64,000 nucleotides of DNA. Source: an uncultured Atopobium sp. GTDB lineage: Bacteria > Actinomycetota > Coriobacteriia > Coriobacteriales > Atopobiaceae. The notes under the pieces were generated by a model. It worked only from the letters and a program-made list of their open reading frames with translations, was not told the DNA's origin and did not search any database. A program made the translations under genes and the position numbers. The stretch is from the NCBI GenBank assembly GCA_937997345.1, contig CALKTD010000031.1, positions 1-64,000 of the forward strand, written 5' to 3'. This document shows, piece after piece, positions 7,336 to 15,773 of the stretch (position 1 is the first letter of the stretch; each line of letters starts with the position of its first letter).

Positions 7336-9046
7336 TTTCTTCACCTCGCATGGCCGCACTCCACAATTCTTGGTAAACCGGAGAATCTTTTAAGAGTTCA
7401 TCGTGTGTTCCGTGATTTTCAACATGTCCATCATGGATTACAAATATTTGATCCACATCTGCAATGGTTTTCAGTCGATGGGCAATAATAATGAGCGTTT
7501 TGCCTTTTACCAATGTGGCGATGGCATCTTGCAAAATAGCTTCGTTTTCAGGATCGATATAGGAAGTGGCTTCATCCAAAATGACAATCGGTGCATCTTT
7601 GAGCATGGCGCGTGCAATAGAGATGCGCTGGCGCTCACCGCCGGAGAGAAGCCCGCCACCTTCTCCGGCAACCGTTTCATAGCCTTGTGAGAGCTTCATA
7701 ATGAAATCGTGGCAGCCCGATTTTTTAGCGATTTCTATAATTTCCTCATCCGTTGCATCTTTTTTGCCGATGCGAATATTATCTTTGATGGAAATATCAA
7801 ACAAATAATTGTCTTGAGATACATAAGAAATAGCATCCGACAGCTGTTCTAAAGACATATCCGTGAGAGCTATGCCACCAATTGTTATGGTGCCACTATC
7901 GGTATCCCAAAATCCGGCGAGGAGCTTTGCAACGGTCGATTTCCCTGAGCCAGAATACCCGACAAGTGCATTGACACTACCTTCATTGATGTGCAGATTG
8001 ACATCCTTGATAACCTGTTTGTTGTCATCGTAAGAGAAATTCACGTGATCGAAAGTGATGTCATAGCGTGAAATGTTTTGTGTACCGGTTGCGTGGGACA
8101 ACTCTTTTGAGTTGAGAACTTTTTCAATCTCACCGGCAATGGTTTTGATGCGACCCATATCGTCCTCATAAGACATCACCTGCATGATATTTGAGATTGT
8201 GCCAAACGATAAAATAATCAACATCAAAAGATGAGCGCCGCTTAGACTACCTTGCATACAGAAGAAAAGACCAAACGGAATGATGGTTAAAATACCCATC
8301 GGTGCAAGCGACATGCTCACCGCATAGTCGTTGTTGTTCGAGCCCATCCACTTGCAGTAATAATCTGCTTTGGCATAAACATTATCGCTGTATTTTTTAT
8401 AGGATGTATCGCCTTGATTAAAAGACTTAATGACCTCGATGCCGTTGATATATTCCACAATCGAGTTGTTCATGTCTTGACCGATTTTGACTGCTTTGGG
8501 AAACATTTTAGGCATGCGCTTCATCGGGCCGGCCATAAAAAACATGCCGATCACAAGAGGAACCAGTGCCAAGAGCGAAACGCGCCAATCGAGTACAAAC
8601 ATGTAAACAAGAAGTAAAACCGGGCCAACAATATTAGCGGTCATTTCAGGAATCAGGTGAGCCAGGGTTGTCTCCATGCTGTCAACTTGATTCACGATGA
8701 CATCTTTTAGCTTTCCTGTGCTTAAATTCAAAATGTTTCCTAACGGCATTTTGAAAAGTTTGTCCATGATATCTCGCCTGATTTCACACAAAGCACCATA
8801 GGTCGCTGTATGAGAAATCGTGGTGGAAATACCCATAAAAACTTCTTTTGCGCACAGCAGCGCGAGAATACTAAGGACTCCTTTAGTATAAAAAGCAAAA
8901 TCTGTATTCCCTGCAATGAGGGCAACGATCATTTTGCTCAAGAGCACATAGGCAAAAAGTCCTGCCAGTACACCCAAAACGGCAAAAAGAACCGAGAAAA
9001 AGTAGCCGGTCTTATTTTTGGCGATGTACTTTTTCAATAAGTTCAT
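7328..9046 (-). CDS. ABC transporter, fused permease-ATPase half-exporter (first of pair)
   Basis: A 572-residue half-transporter with an N-terminal six-helix membrane domain (MNLLKKYIAKNKTGYFFSVLF and following) and a C-terminal ATPase: Walker A GYSGSGKST, signature LLSGGERQRISIARA, Walker B IVILDEATSYID, and IAHRLKT. All catalytic residues are intact in both subunits, unlike heterodimers with one degenerate site. The ATG at 9046 has AAGGAGG nine bases upstream, whereas the longer frame from 9166 overlaps the TetR gene and has no such site. The gene sits between tetR and the second exporter, so the three form one operon under the palindrome at 9724-9745. Confidence 0.88.
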   Translation of the reverse strand: MNLLKKYIAKNKTGYFFSVLFAVLGVLAGLFAYVLLSKMIVALIAGNTDFAFYTKGVLSILALLCAKEVFMGISTTISHTATYGALCEIRRDIMDKLFKMPLGNILNLSTGKLKDVIVNQVDSMETTLAHLIPEMTANIVGPVLLLVYMFVLDWRVSLLALVPLVIGMFFMAGPMKRMPKMFPKAVKIGQDMNNSIVEYINGIEVIKSFNQGDTSYKKYSDNVYAKADYYCKWMGSNNNDYAVSMSLAPMGILTIIPFGLFFCMQGSLSGAHLLMLIILSFGTISNIMQVMSYEDDMGRIKTIAGEIEKVLNSKELSHATGTQNISRYDITFDHVNFSYDDNKQVIKDVNLHINEGSVNALVGYSGSGKSTVAKLLAGFWDTDSGTITIGGIALTDMSLEQLSDAISYVSQDNYLFDISIKDNIRIGKKDATDEEIIEIAKKSGCHDFIMKLSQGYETVAGEGGGLLSGGERQRISIARAMLKDAPIVILDEATSYIDPENEAILQDAIATLVKGKTLIIIAHRLKTIADVDQIFVIHDGHVENHGTHDELLKDSPVYQELWSAAMRGEEND

Positions 9047-9119
9047 ATCAAAAAACCTCCTTAGTAAATGAATGAAATGCGGAAATTGATGAAAGATTTT
9101 AGAGTCCGGAAACTTCCGC

Positions 9120-9713
9120 TTACTGAAAAGTCGAACGAGTAAAATAACCTTCAAGCATGGATACAAAGTGCTGTCTGTTCTTTAGAAAATTTTCATGCGT
9201 ATCTAAAATTTCACAGGATAACAAGCTTGCATTGATGAGATTCGTTACAAATTCATAGTCATCATCAGTAAGCAATCCGCAGTCGTGCCCATTCATAAAA
9301 TTCTTAAAGTAAGTAATAGAATCCCTCTTGAGTTTTTCATATAATGCATTAAGCTGTTCATTTTTCTTAATCTCACCAAGAAACATGACATAGATAGACG
9401 TAAAAGAATTATTCGCCAACATTTTATCGACGACAACTTCAGCCAAGATATGTGGCGTAAGCTTGTTCCCCATATGTTGAACCGTGTTTGTTACCGTTGC
9501 TTCACGCATCCTGCTTCCTCTGTCCATAATGTCGTAGAGGATTTCTGCCGTATTTTTGTAGTAATGGTATAACCCGCCGGCTGATAAACCGGATTTTTCA
9601 CGAACATCATCCATCGTTGTATTGTTAAAGCCCTTAGAAGAAAAGAGTGCCATAGCAGCCTTTTGAATGTCTTCCTTACGCATTTCCGGATCTAATCGTT
9701 CTCTGACCATCAT
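9120..9713 (-). CDS. TetR/AcrR family transcriptional regulator
   Basis: A 197-residue regulator. The N-terminal helix-turn-helix is clear: IQKAAMALFSSKGFNNTTMDDVREKSGLSAGGLYHYYKN (about residues 16-54), the standard TetR signature. The remainder is an all-helical ligand domain. The ATG at 9713 follows AAGGAAAGGAAA; upstream in-frame ATG 9779 overlaps the promoter -35 box and is rejected. A palindrome lies between the -10 box and this start, so it probably represses its own gene and the two downstream exporters until a ligand binds. Confidence 0.88.
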   Translation of the reverse strand: MMVRERLDPEMRKEDIQKAAMALFSSKGFNNTTMDDVREKSGLSAGGLYHYYKNTAEILYDIMDRGSRMREATVTNTVQHMGNKLTPHILAEVVVDKMLANNSFTSIYVMFLGEIKKNEQLNALYEKLKRDSITYFKNFMNGHDCGLLTDDDYEFVTNLINASLLSCEILDTHENFLKNRQHFVSMLEGYFTRSTFQ

Positions 9714-9723
9714 TTTCCTTTCC

Positions 9724-9779
9724 TTACCGAGATTATTCTCGGTAAAGAGCAAATTACCATAAACTAACTTGTTTGTCAA
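9724..9779 (-). promoter_or_regulatory. promoter with TetR-type operator
   Basis: On the minus strand TTGACA (9774-9779), a 17-base spacer, and TAATTT (9751-9756) form a good promoter. Directly downstream lies a perfect inverted repeat, TTACCGAGA (9724-9732) and TCTCGGTAA (9737-9745) with a 4-base spacer, placed where a repressor would block the start of transcription. The downstream tetR gene is the obvious source of the binding protein. Confidence 0.75.
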
Positions 9780-10189
9780 AAATTTTATGCGGTAATGGCA
9801 ATTCGCCTAATGTTGCATAAAAAAGAACCCTGCCAGATAGAACAAGATTCTTGTAACGCGTAATACTTCTTAGTTTAATTTTAGGATGAACATCGCTGTG
9901 AGCTTATTGATTTTTGTACCACATACTAAATTTTCGCACCCTTTAGTATTAGATTCGTACCCTAAGCGGCGATGCAGTTAAAATGTATCAAATTCTAAAA
10001 ATTAAACCTTTTATATGTGCAGGTCAGATGTGCACTTACTACTCCAAGTAATGTTCTTTCAATTATCTGCGTCTTTGTTGTTGCATAACAGCAAAGAAAC
10101 GTGTAAAAAATACATTGCAATCAAGTACTCTTGAATGCAAGATAAGTATTACTCGAGTAAGGGGCTCGAGATACGGAGAGGAATGTATT
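9780..10189. other. intergenic border between acquired block and core chromosome
   Basis: About 410 bases without a convincing gene. It contains a small inverted repeat, ATACTAAA (9923-9930) and TTTAGTAT (9942-9949) around CGCACCC, with a similar CGTACCC a few bases further. No direct repeats typical of an attachment site and no tRNA end were found. The right part must hold the ferredoxin promoter, and a CTCGAG-TAAGGGG-CTCGAG hairpin lies in its likely leader (10153-10171). Confidence 0.4.
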
Positions 10190-10375
10190 ATGAAGGCAAC
10201 AGTTAATGAGGATTGCATCGGTTGCGGTCTCTGCGAGAGCACTGCTCCTGAGGTATTCGAGATCGGCGAAGACGGTCTTGCTCACGCTATTGAGGAAGAG
10301 GTTCCTGAGGCTGCAGAGGACGCAGCACAGGAGGCTTGCGACGGCTGCCCAGTCACCGCTATTGAGCTTGACTAG
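10190..10375 (+). CDS. ferredoxin, single [4Fe-4S] cluster
   Basis: A 61-residue acidic protein, MKATVNEDCIGCGLCEST ... CDGCPVTAIELD. The cluster ligands are the CxxCxxC motif near the N-terminus and the Cys of the late C-P, as in the monocluster ferredoxins of Thermotoga and related anaerobes. It would carry low-potential electrons in the cytoplasm, for example for pyruvate:ferredoxin oxidoreductase. The ATG at 10190 is preceded by GGAGAGG at a proper distance; the frame runs open to 10115 but that part has no start signal and non-ferredoxin sequence. It stands alone, with its own terminator. Confidence 0.93.
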   Translation: MKATVNEDCIGCGLCESTAPEVFEIGEDGLAHAIEEEVPEAAEDAAQEACDGCPVTAIELD

Positions 10376-10405
10376 TTTTAGCTTAGCTTTTCTTTCTTAG
10401 TATGT

Positions 10406-10443
10406 AAGCCTGATGGGTTTCTCGCCTATCAGGCTTCTTTTTT
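10406..10443 (+). terminator. intrinsic terminator after ferredoxin
   Basis: AAGCCTGAT and ATCAGGCTT form the stem, followed by CTTTTTT. The loop contains GGGTTTCTCGCC, one copy of the over-represented word described in the findings. Confidence 0.85.
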
Positions 10444-10483
10444 GGGTACAGTATCAGCATAAGTACAACTGATAGGAACGCAT

Positions 10484-11146
10484 ATGATTCTTGCATCACA
10501 ATCCCCTAGACGCCTTGAGCTTATGCAGTCTATGGGAATAGATCCACAGGTTATGCCTGCTGATATTGATGAAGCTCAAAAAGTTGACGAGAAACCCCTT
10601 GCACTGGTAAAGCGCCTGGCTCAAGAAAAAGCCATTGAGGTGTGCTATAAGCTCATGGAGCAGCCTAACTTTGAGCAGCTCAACAATGAGATTGTGCTTG
10701 CCGCAGATACCATTGTCTGGACAGATGACGGCCAGGTTTTTGGCAAGCCAATAAATGCTGAAGACGCAAAATATATGCTTTCTAAGCTTTCTGGTCAGAC
10801 TCACCACGTATCCACCGGTGTTGCTTTACGTCGCTTTAAGGCTTTCAAGTCTCCTTCTCCTGACGGAGCACCATCTGTTATTGCAGTAGCGTTTGTGGAG
10901 ACTACTGACGTTACGTTCTTTGAACTCTCCGAAGACGAGATTGCTGCCTACGTTGCCTCGGGCGAGCCAATGGACAAGGCTGGAGCTTACGGCATTCAGG
11001 GAAATGGTCGCTATCTAGTTCAGAGCATTCAGGGAGATTACGAGAATGTCGTGGGGCTCCCCGTCTCTTTGCTTTCTCGCGAGCTGGTCAAATTTACCGG
11101 CAATCATGACTATCTAGAGCACGCTCTTGCGGGACGTAAGCACTAA
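10484..11146 (+). CDS. maf: Maf-like nucleoside triphosphate pyrophosphatase
   Basis: A 220-residue protein beginning MILASQSPRRLELMQSMGI, the canonical Maf N-terminal motif (S-x-S-P-R-R), with the catalytic VLAADTIVW and the FGKPINAEDAKYMLSKLSGQTHHVSTGVAL block, and AGAYGIQGNG near the C-terminus. Family members hydrolyse dTTP/UTP or modified pyrimidine nucleotides to the monophosphate, acting as house-cleaning enzymes. It is about 20 residues longer than usual because of an insertion around residues 115-130 (KAFKSPSPDGAPSV). It is a single gene between two terminators. Confidence 0.92.
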   Translation: MILASQSPRRLELMQSMGIDPQVMPADIDEAQKVDEKPLALVKRLAQEKAIEVCYKLMEQPNFEQLNNEIVLAADTIVWTDDGQVFGKPINAEDAKYMLSKLSGQTHHVSTGVALRRFKAFKSPSPDGAPSVIAVAFVETTDVTFFELSEDEIAAYVASGEPMDKAGAYGIQGNGRYLVQSIQGDYENVVGLPVSLLSRELVKFTGNHDYLEHALAGRKH

Positions 11147-11167
11147 AAACACTTTTACAGATAATAG

Positions 11168-11207
11168 AAAACCCTCGTATCACCGTGGATGCGAGGGTTT
11201 TGCTTTT
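11168..11207. terminator. bidirectional terminator between maf and the glycosyltransferase gene
   Basis: AAAACCCTCG (11168-11177) and CGAGGGTTTT (11192-11201) form a 10-bp stem with A and T runs on both sides, serving two converging genes. Confidence 0.85.
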
Positions 11208-11223
11208 AAATTTGAAAGAACGT

Positions 11224-12258
11224 TTAATTGAACTTAACAACCTTCTGAGCTACACGATAGCCACCAATAGTGACTGTCTTACCAATCTTGCCAGGAAGGT
11301 TTGTAGCGGTGCCTACAAGTCCGTAGCGAGCCTTGCGGTACATCTTCTTGTCATAAGCGCGAAGCTCATCCCAGAGCTCCTCAAGCTGGTCCATAGCATC
11401 CTCGCGGTCGCTCATCTTAGAGAAGACTGAGCAGATAGCCATGATGATAGTGAAGTAACTCATCATGTACGTCTGAAGACGTGGAGAAGAGATGTCGTCG
11501 TAGATGTGATATGCGTGCATCATATTACGGGCAACACGCCAATAATGATCAACGCGACTTGTTAAGACCTTCTCGTTAACTGATTGATCGTCTCGACCAA
11601 TAAAATAACGATACAGGTCAACATCAACGTAGTAGATAGTCTTTACCTTAGGGAATGGAACGTAGGCATAGACGTTATCCACATAGAAGGTGTGCTCAGG
11701 CATCTGAATATTTGCAGAACGCAGAACCTCAACGCGGTAGGTAATTGCGTGCATCAAAAGATACTGAGACAGCTTGAAGCGGCCAATCTCTTCCCAGCCA
11801 ATAATCTTGTTGTTAGGAACCGCGTCGCGATAGTCTACAAAGTTCTGTGTGTTGTCCTCAACGTGCTCGTAGACGTAGTTGGAGAGTACCAGGTCAACAG
11901 GATCATCAGAGGCAACAAAGGTGCGAAGCTGCTGAAGGAAGGTCTTGAGAGCATCGCCGTCTACCCAGTCATCTGAGTCAATGTTTTTGAAGTACACGCC
12001 ATCAGCATGAGAAACAGCCTTCATAACAGCTATACCGTGGCCGCCGTTCTCTTGGTGAACTGCCTTGATGATGTTGGGGTAACGTTCCTGCCAAGCATCA
12101 GCCTTGGCAGCAGTATCGTCTTTTACAGAACCGTCATCAACAATAACAATCTGCACGTCATCAGCATAATCAGAGCCCTCAAGAATAGACTCAATACAGT
12201 GATCCATGTACTCCGAAGAGTTATAACATGGAATACCAAAGGTAATTGTCTTTTTCAT
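11224..12258 (-). CDS. family 2 glycosyltransferase
   Basis: A 344-residue GT-A type enzyme. It starts KKTITFGIPCYNSSEYMDHCIESIL, followed by VQIVIVDDGSVKDDT (nucleotide-binding Asp), VHQENGGHGIAVMKAV, and the metal-binding DxD as KNIDSDDWVD (about residues 93-102). The C-terminal half is helical, without membrane segments. It follows the UDP-galactopyranose mutase gene by 9 bases on the same strand, so it probably transfers galactofuranose or another sugar in surface glycan synthesis. Acceptor and linkage cannot be read from the sequence. Confidence 0.88.
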   Translation of the reverse strand: MKKTITFGIPCYNSSEYMDHCIESILEGSDYADDVQIVIVDDGSVKDDTAAKADAWQERYPNIIKAVHQENGGHGIAVMKAVSHADGVYFKNIDSDDWVDGDALKTFLQQLRTFVASDDPVDLVLSNYVYEHVEDNTQNFVDYRDAVPNNKIIGWEEIGRFKLSQYLLMHAITYRVEVLRSANIQMPEHTFYVDNVYAYVPFPKVKTIYYVDVDLYRYFIGRDDQSVNEKVLTSRVDHYWRVARNMMHAYHIYDDISSPRLQTYMMSYFTIIMAICSVFSKMSDREDAMDQLEELWDELRAYDKKMYRKARYGLVGTATNLPGKIGKTVTIGGYRVAQKVVKFN

Positions 12259-12267
12259 GCAAGCCCC

Positions 12268-13470
12268 CTATGCCTGATGAGCAATGAGCTCGTCAGAAAG
12301 TTCCAGTGCAGACGCAACAACGCCATCCATGTCATAGTAGCGGTACTCAGCAAGACGGCCGACTGCGTGGAAGTTCAGAATGCCAGAAGTGCGCTCTTTG
12401 TAAGAGCGATAGAGCTCCTGATTTTCTGGCTCAAGAATAGCGTAATAAGGAGTCTGACCACTCTCTGGAACATATGCATGTGAGTATTCACGCATGATAG
12501 TTGTTTTACCTGGAAGAACCTGACCAGTCATATTCTTGAACTCGGTGATACGAGTAAAGTCCTCGCTCGTGGTGTAATTAACAGTACCAACAGGCTGGAA
12601 CTGGTCCTGATCAAGTGTCTCAAACTGCATATCAAGCGTACGGTAAGGCAAAGCACCCTGATCAAGATTAAAGAGCTCGTCCAGAGGACCGGTGTAGATT
12701 ACCTCACCCACAAATGGTTTCTCACAAACACTCACATTAGAAGCACTGAGCTTCATGATGTCACGAACGTCAACATCCAAAAAGACATCAATCAGATCAT
12801 GGTCAAGCATGTTCTCAAAGAGCTTGGTGTAGCCCTCTTTTGGCATGCCCTGATAGGTTGCACCTGGGAAGTAGCGGTCATCATCGCCGACAAAGATTGG
12901 AACGCGACCTGTGATGGACTTGTCAATCTGGTCTGGGGTCTTACCCCACTGCTTCATGGTGTAGTGGAGGAAAACGTTCTCGTAAACGTAGTCAGCAATC
13001 TCTTCTAGATCTGGATCGTTCTTCTCGCGAAGCTCCATGATAGGAACTTTGACGTTCTCACCAAACGTAAGAACCAGCTTTTGATAGAGTTTCTCGCCAC
13101 GCTCTTCTCCAAAGGCAAGCTTCAAAGACTGGTGGTTAAAAGGAACAGGCATCAGCTGGCCGTTAATGTTAGCCAGAACTTTGTGCTGGTAGTTAGTCCA
13201 CTCAGTAAAGCGCGAGAGGAACTGGTGAACGCGGTCACTCATGGTGTGATAAATGTGTGGACCGTACTCGTGAACAAGAACGCCTGCGTCATCGAGGCGA
13301 TCGTATGCATTGCCAGCAATGTGATTTCTGCGCTCAAAGATTGCCACCTTTGAATTGCAGTTTTCTGCCATGCGACGAGCAACAACTGCTCCTGCATAGC
13401 CAGCACCAACAACAATAACATCATAGTTGTCAGGGTTAAAGCCAACAGGAAGACCATGATTGATAGACAT
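12268..13470 (-). CDS. glf: UDP-galactopyranose mutase
   Basis: A 400-residue FAD enzyme that interconverts UDP-galactopyranose and UDP-galactofuranose. The dinucleotide-binding motif DVIVVGAGYAGAVVARRMAE lies at residues ~17-36, followed by FERRNHIAGNAYD and VHEYGPHIYHT. Later blocks include FNHQSLKLAFG, HYTMKQWG, and RVPIFVGDDDRYFPGATYQGMPKEGY, all typical of the family. The ATG has GGAGG five bases upstream. It is the first gene of a two-gene unit with a family 2 glycosyltransferase, pointing to galactofuranose-containing surface polysaccharide. Confidence 0.95.
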   Translation of the reverse strand: MSINHGLPVGFNPDNYDVIVVGAGYAGAVVARRMAENCNSKVAIFERRNHIAGNAYDRLDDAGVLVHEYGPHIYHTMSDRVHQFLSRFTEWTNYQHKVLANINGQLMPVPFNHQSLKLAFGEERGEKLYQKLVLTFGENVKVPIMELREKNDPDLEEIADYVYENVFLHYTMKQWGKTPDQIDKSITGRVPIFVGDDDRYFPGATYQGMPKEGYTKLFENMLDHDLIDVFLDVDVRDIMKLSASNVSVCEKPFVGEVIYTGPLDELFNLDQGALPYRTLDMQFETLDQDQFQPVGTVNYTTSEDFTRITEFKNMTGQVLPGKTTIMREYSHAYVPESGQTPYYAILEPENQELYRSYKERTSGILNFHAVGRLAEYRYYDMDGVVASALELSDELIAHQA

Positions 13471-13613
13471 GTAAACCTCCGTGTGCGCCTAAGTGCGCAG
13501 GATTTGTATGTGAAACTTCACTCATTTTAACACGTGGCCATAAAGTGAGTCATGCGGGGCGCAAAGCTGTGCCGTTAGGCGTAAAATATGCAAATGGTGT
13601 GAAAATGCATTTT

Positions 13614-13641
13614 TTGGCTTTTTGTGTCTAGCTTTTATACA
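13614..13641 (+). promoter_or_regulatory. candidate pta promoter
   Basis: TTGGCT (13614-13619) and TATACA (13636-13641) are separated by 16 bases, about 67 bases upstream of the pta start. It lies in the divergent glf-pta spacer (13471-13708), which holds no gene. Confidence 0.4.
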
Positions 13642-13708
13642 AACTACAAGCTGAGAAGTGCAAAATTCAACGATTCACAGATGTCAAAGTATGATTGGAG
13701 CACGACAC

Positions 13709-14689
13709 ATGAGCAAGTTTCTTGACCGTATGAAAGAAACCGCTAAGTCTGACGTAAAGACTATTGTTCTTCCAGAGGGCGAGGACCAGCGTACCATCGA
13801 TGCAGCTCAGAAGATTGTTGCAGAAGGTATTGCAAAGGTCATTATTCTTGGCGATCCTGAGCAGATTAATGTTCCAGGTGCAACTGTAGTAGACCCTGCT
13901 ACTGACGAGCGCCATGAGGCATATGCTCAGAAGTTTGCTGAGCTTCGTGCTCGCAAAGGTGTCACCATTGAGGAAGCTCGTAAGCAGATGAACGACGCTA
14001 CCTATTTTGCAACCATGATGGTCAAGATGGGCGATGCTGACGGTCTGGTTTCTGGCGCTTGCCACTCTACTGCAAACACCCTAAGACCTGCACTGCAGAT
14101 CATCAAGACCGCTCCTGGTACCAAGCTTGTTTCTGCATTCTTTATCATGAGCACTTCAACTGACTTTGGCGAAGACGGCACCCTGCTCTTTGCTGACTGT
14201 GGTCTTAACATTGATCCATCTGCAGAGGAACTCTCCGAGATTGCCCTTGCTTCCGCTGATTCTTGGCGCGCATTTATGAGCGATGAGCCTCGTATTGCCA
14301 TGCTCTCCTACTCCACTATGGGCTCTGCTGGCGGCGCAACTGCCGAGAAGGTCCAGGAGGCCACAAAGCTTGCTCACGAGAAGAACGCTGAGCTTGCACT
14401 CGACGGCGATCTTCAGCTTGATGCAGCTCTTGTTCCTGAGGTTGGTAAGCTCAAGGCTCCATTCTCTAAGGTTGCAGGAAACGCAAACATCCTGGTCTTC
14501 CCTAACCTTGAGGCTGGAAACATTGGTTACAAGCTTGTTCAGCGCTTCAGTGGTGCTGAGGCATACGGTCCAATCCTTCAGGGCATTGCTCGTCCTGTAA
14601 ACGACCTCTCCCGTGGTTGCTCCGCTGATGACATTGTTGGTGTTGTTGCAATTACTGCTGTTCAGGCTCAGATGGCAGATAACAACTAG
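13709..14689 (+). CDS. pta: phosphate acetyltransferase
   Basis: A 326-residue enzyme converting acetyl-CoA and phosphate to acetyl phosphate. It starts MSKFLDRMKETAKSDVKTIVLPEGED, contains KMGDADGLVSGACHSTANTLRPALQII, and ends with EAYGPILQGIARPVNDLSRGCSADDIVGVVAITAVQA, all highly characteristic of the PTA_PTB family; the length fits the short (single-domain) class. The ATG at 13709 follows GGAG at eight bases; the longer frame from 13658 has no homologous sequence. AckA, its partner in acetate/ATP formation, is encoded on the opposite strand about 8.5 kb away rather than next to it. Confidence 0.96.
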   Translation: MSKFLDRMKETAKSDVKTIVLPEGEDQRTIDAAQKIVAEGIAKVIILGDPEQINVPGATVVDPATDERHEAYAQKFAELRARKGVTIEEARKQMNDATYFATMMVKMGDADGLVSGACHSTANTLRPALQIIKTAPGTKLVSAFFIMSTSTDFGEDGTLLFADCGLNIDPSAEELSEIALASADSWRAFMSDEPRIAMLSYSTMGSAGGATAEKVQEATKLAHEKNAELALDGDLQLDAALVPEVGKLKAPFSKVAGNANILVFPNLEAGNIGYKLVQRFSGAEAYGPILQGIARPVNDLSRGCSADDIVGVVAITAVQAQMADNN

Positions 14690-14716
14690 TCTTTCTGCAC
14701 TTCTAAATTGGTATAC

Positions 14717-14750
14717 TAAGCCAGTCTCAAAAGAGGCTGGCTTATTCTTT
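14717..14750 (+). terminator. intrinsic terminator after pta
   Basis: AAGCCAGTCTC and GAGGCTGGCTT form an 11-bp stem with one G-T pair and an AAAA loop, followed by ATTCTTT. Confidence 0.75.
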
Positions 14751-14764
14751 AGCTGGAGGCATTT

Positions 14765-15664
14765 ATGTCTGAAATTATTTCTATTTCTAGCAACTCTCTT
14801 ACCGCTTCAATTGACACTATGGGCGCGCAGCTCATGAGCTTACGTAAAGGTGAGTCGGAATACCTCTGGCAGGGAGATTCCAGCTGGTGGCCAAGACGAG
14901 CTCCTATCCTCTTCCCCATTGTTGGCGTCTTAAAAGACAGCAAGGCAGAATCTGCGGAAGGTACCATCTCTCTTGCGCGTCACGGACTTGCTCGCCTCAA
15001 CGAATTTAAGGTTGTCGAGCAGAGTACCTCTTCTGTAACGCTCCAGCTAAAAAGCACAGAAGAGACTCGCGAGTCTTACCCGTATGACTTTGAACTTAGA
15101 CTGATTTTCTCGGTAGATGACGATACGTTGACACAAACATATGAGGTCACCAATACGGGAAACGTTTTGCTGCCGTTCACTCTTGGCGCACATCCTGCGT
15201 TCAACATTCCTGTACCGGGTGTTGAGGCAGCCTCTTTGGACCAGTATCGCCTCTTGTTTACGCGCTCCTGGACCAGCTTTGGCCCTTCCATTACTGATGA
15301 GGGTCTATGTGACTACGCGACTCCACAAAGGCTTGTTGTGGACTCTGACACGCTTCCTTTATCTTGGGAGCTTATTGATCGCGAGAAGACCATCACGCTT
15401 GAGGACGTTCCCGATAGGCGTATTACACTTGCAGCTAATATGGAAGCTTCCTCTGAGGCTCATGGCATTCAGATGGATTTTGAAGGCTTTGATTATCTGG
15501 GCATTTGGAGTGCTGCTCCTGGTTGTCCATTTGTTGCTCTTGAGCCATGGTGCGGCATTGCAGATACCGTTGATACTGATGGCGTCTTTGAGCACAAGCC
15601 AGGTATAATATGTCTTGAACCAGAGCAGAGTATTGCTAAAACATTGAGCATAAAAGTTTTCTAA
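14765..15664 (+). CDS. aldose 1-epimerase family protein (LacX-like)
   Basis: A 299-residue protein of the galactose mutarotase fold. The N-terminus SSNSLTASIDTMGAQLMSLRKGESEYLWQGDSSWWPRRAPILFPIVG is typical of the LacX-like subgroup (EYLW.. and W..RAP.LFP), and the active-site region contains LPFTLGAHPAFNIP, where the His is the general acid; the C-terminal block IAKTLSIKVF closes the fold. Members act on free sugar anomers, or sugar phosphates in the related YeaD group. A GGAGG lies a few bases before the ATG. It stands alone between two terminators, so its sugar substrate is not indicated by neighbours. Confidence 0.88.
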   Translation: MSEIISISSNSLTASIDTMGAQLMSLRKGESEYLWQGDSSWWPRRAPILFPIVGVLKDSKAESAEGTISLARHGLARLNEFKVVEQSTSSVTLQLKSTEETRESYPYDFELRLIFSVDDDTLTQTYEVTNTGNVLLPFTLGAHPAFNIPVPGVEAASLDQYRLLFTRSWTSFGPSITDEGLCDYATPQRLVVDSDTLPLSWELIDREKTITLEDVPDRRITLAANMEASSEAHGIQMDFEGFDYLGIWSAAPGCPFVALEPWCGIADTVDTDGVFEHKPGIICLEPEQSIAKTLSIKVF

Positions 15665-15710
15665 TGCACATCAGAAGAGCATAAGCTACAAGAAGCAACT
15701 TCAAACAAGA

Positions 15711-15743
15711 AAGGAGCCTGTGAATCAATCTCACAGGCTCCTT
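15711..15743. terminator. bidirectional terminator
   Basis: AAGGAGCCTGTGA (15711-15723) and TCACAGGCTCCTT (15731-15743) form a perfect 13-bp stem between the converging epimerase and LPXTG-protein genes. Confidence 0.8.
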
Positions 15744-15773
15744 AGCGTTTACCTTACGTTATTGCAGTTTGTG

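Noticed and set aside
9780..10189. Attachment site at the right end of the accessory block
   Set aside because: No direct repeat partner, integrase or tRNA end is visible; the small inverted repeat is not enough.
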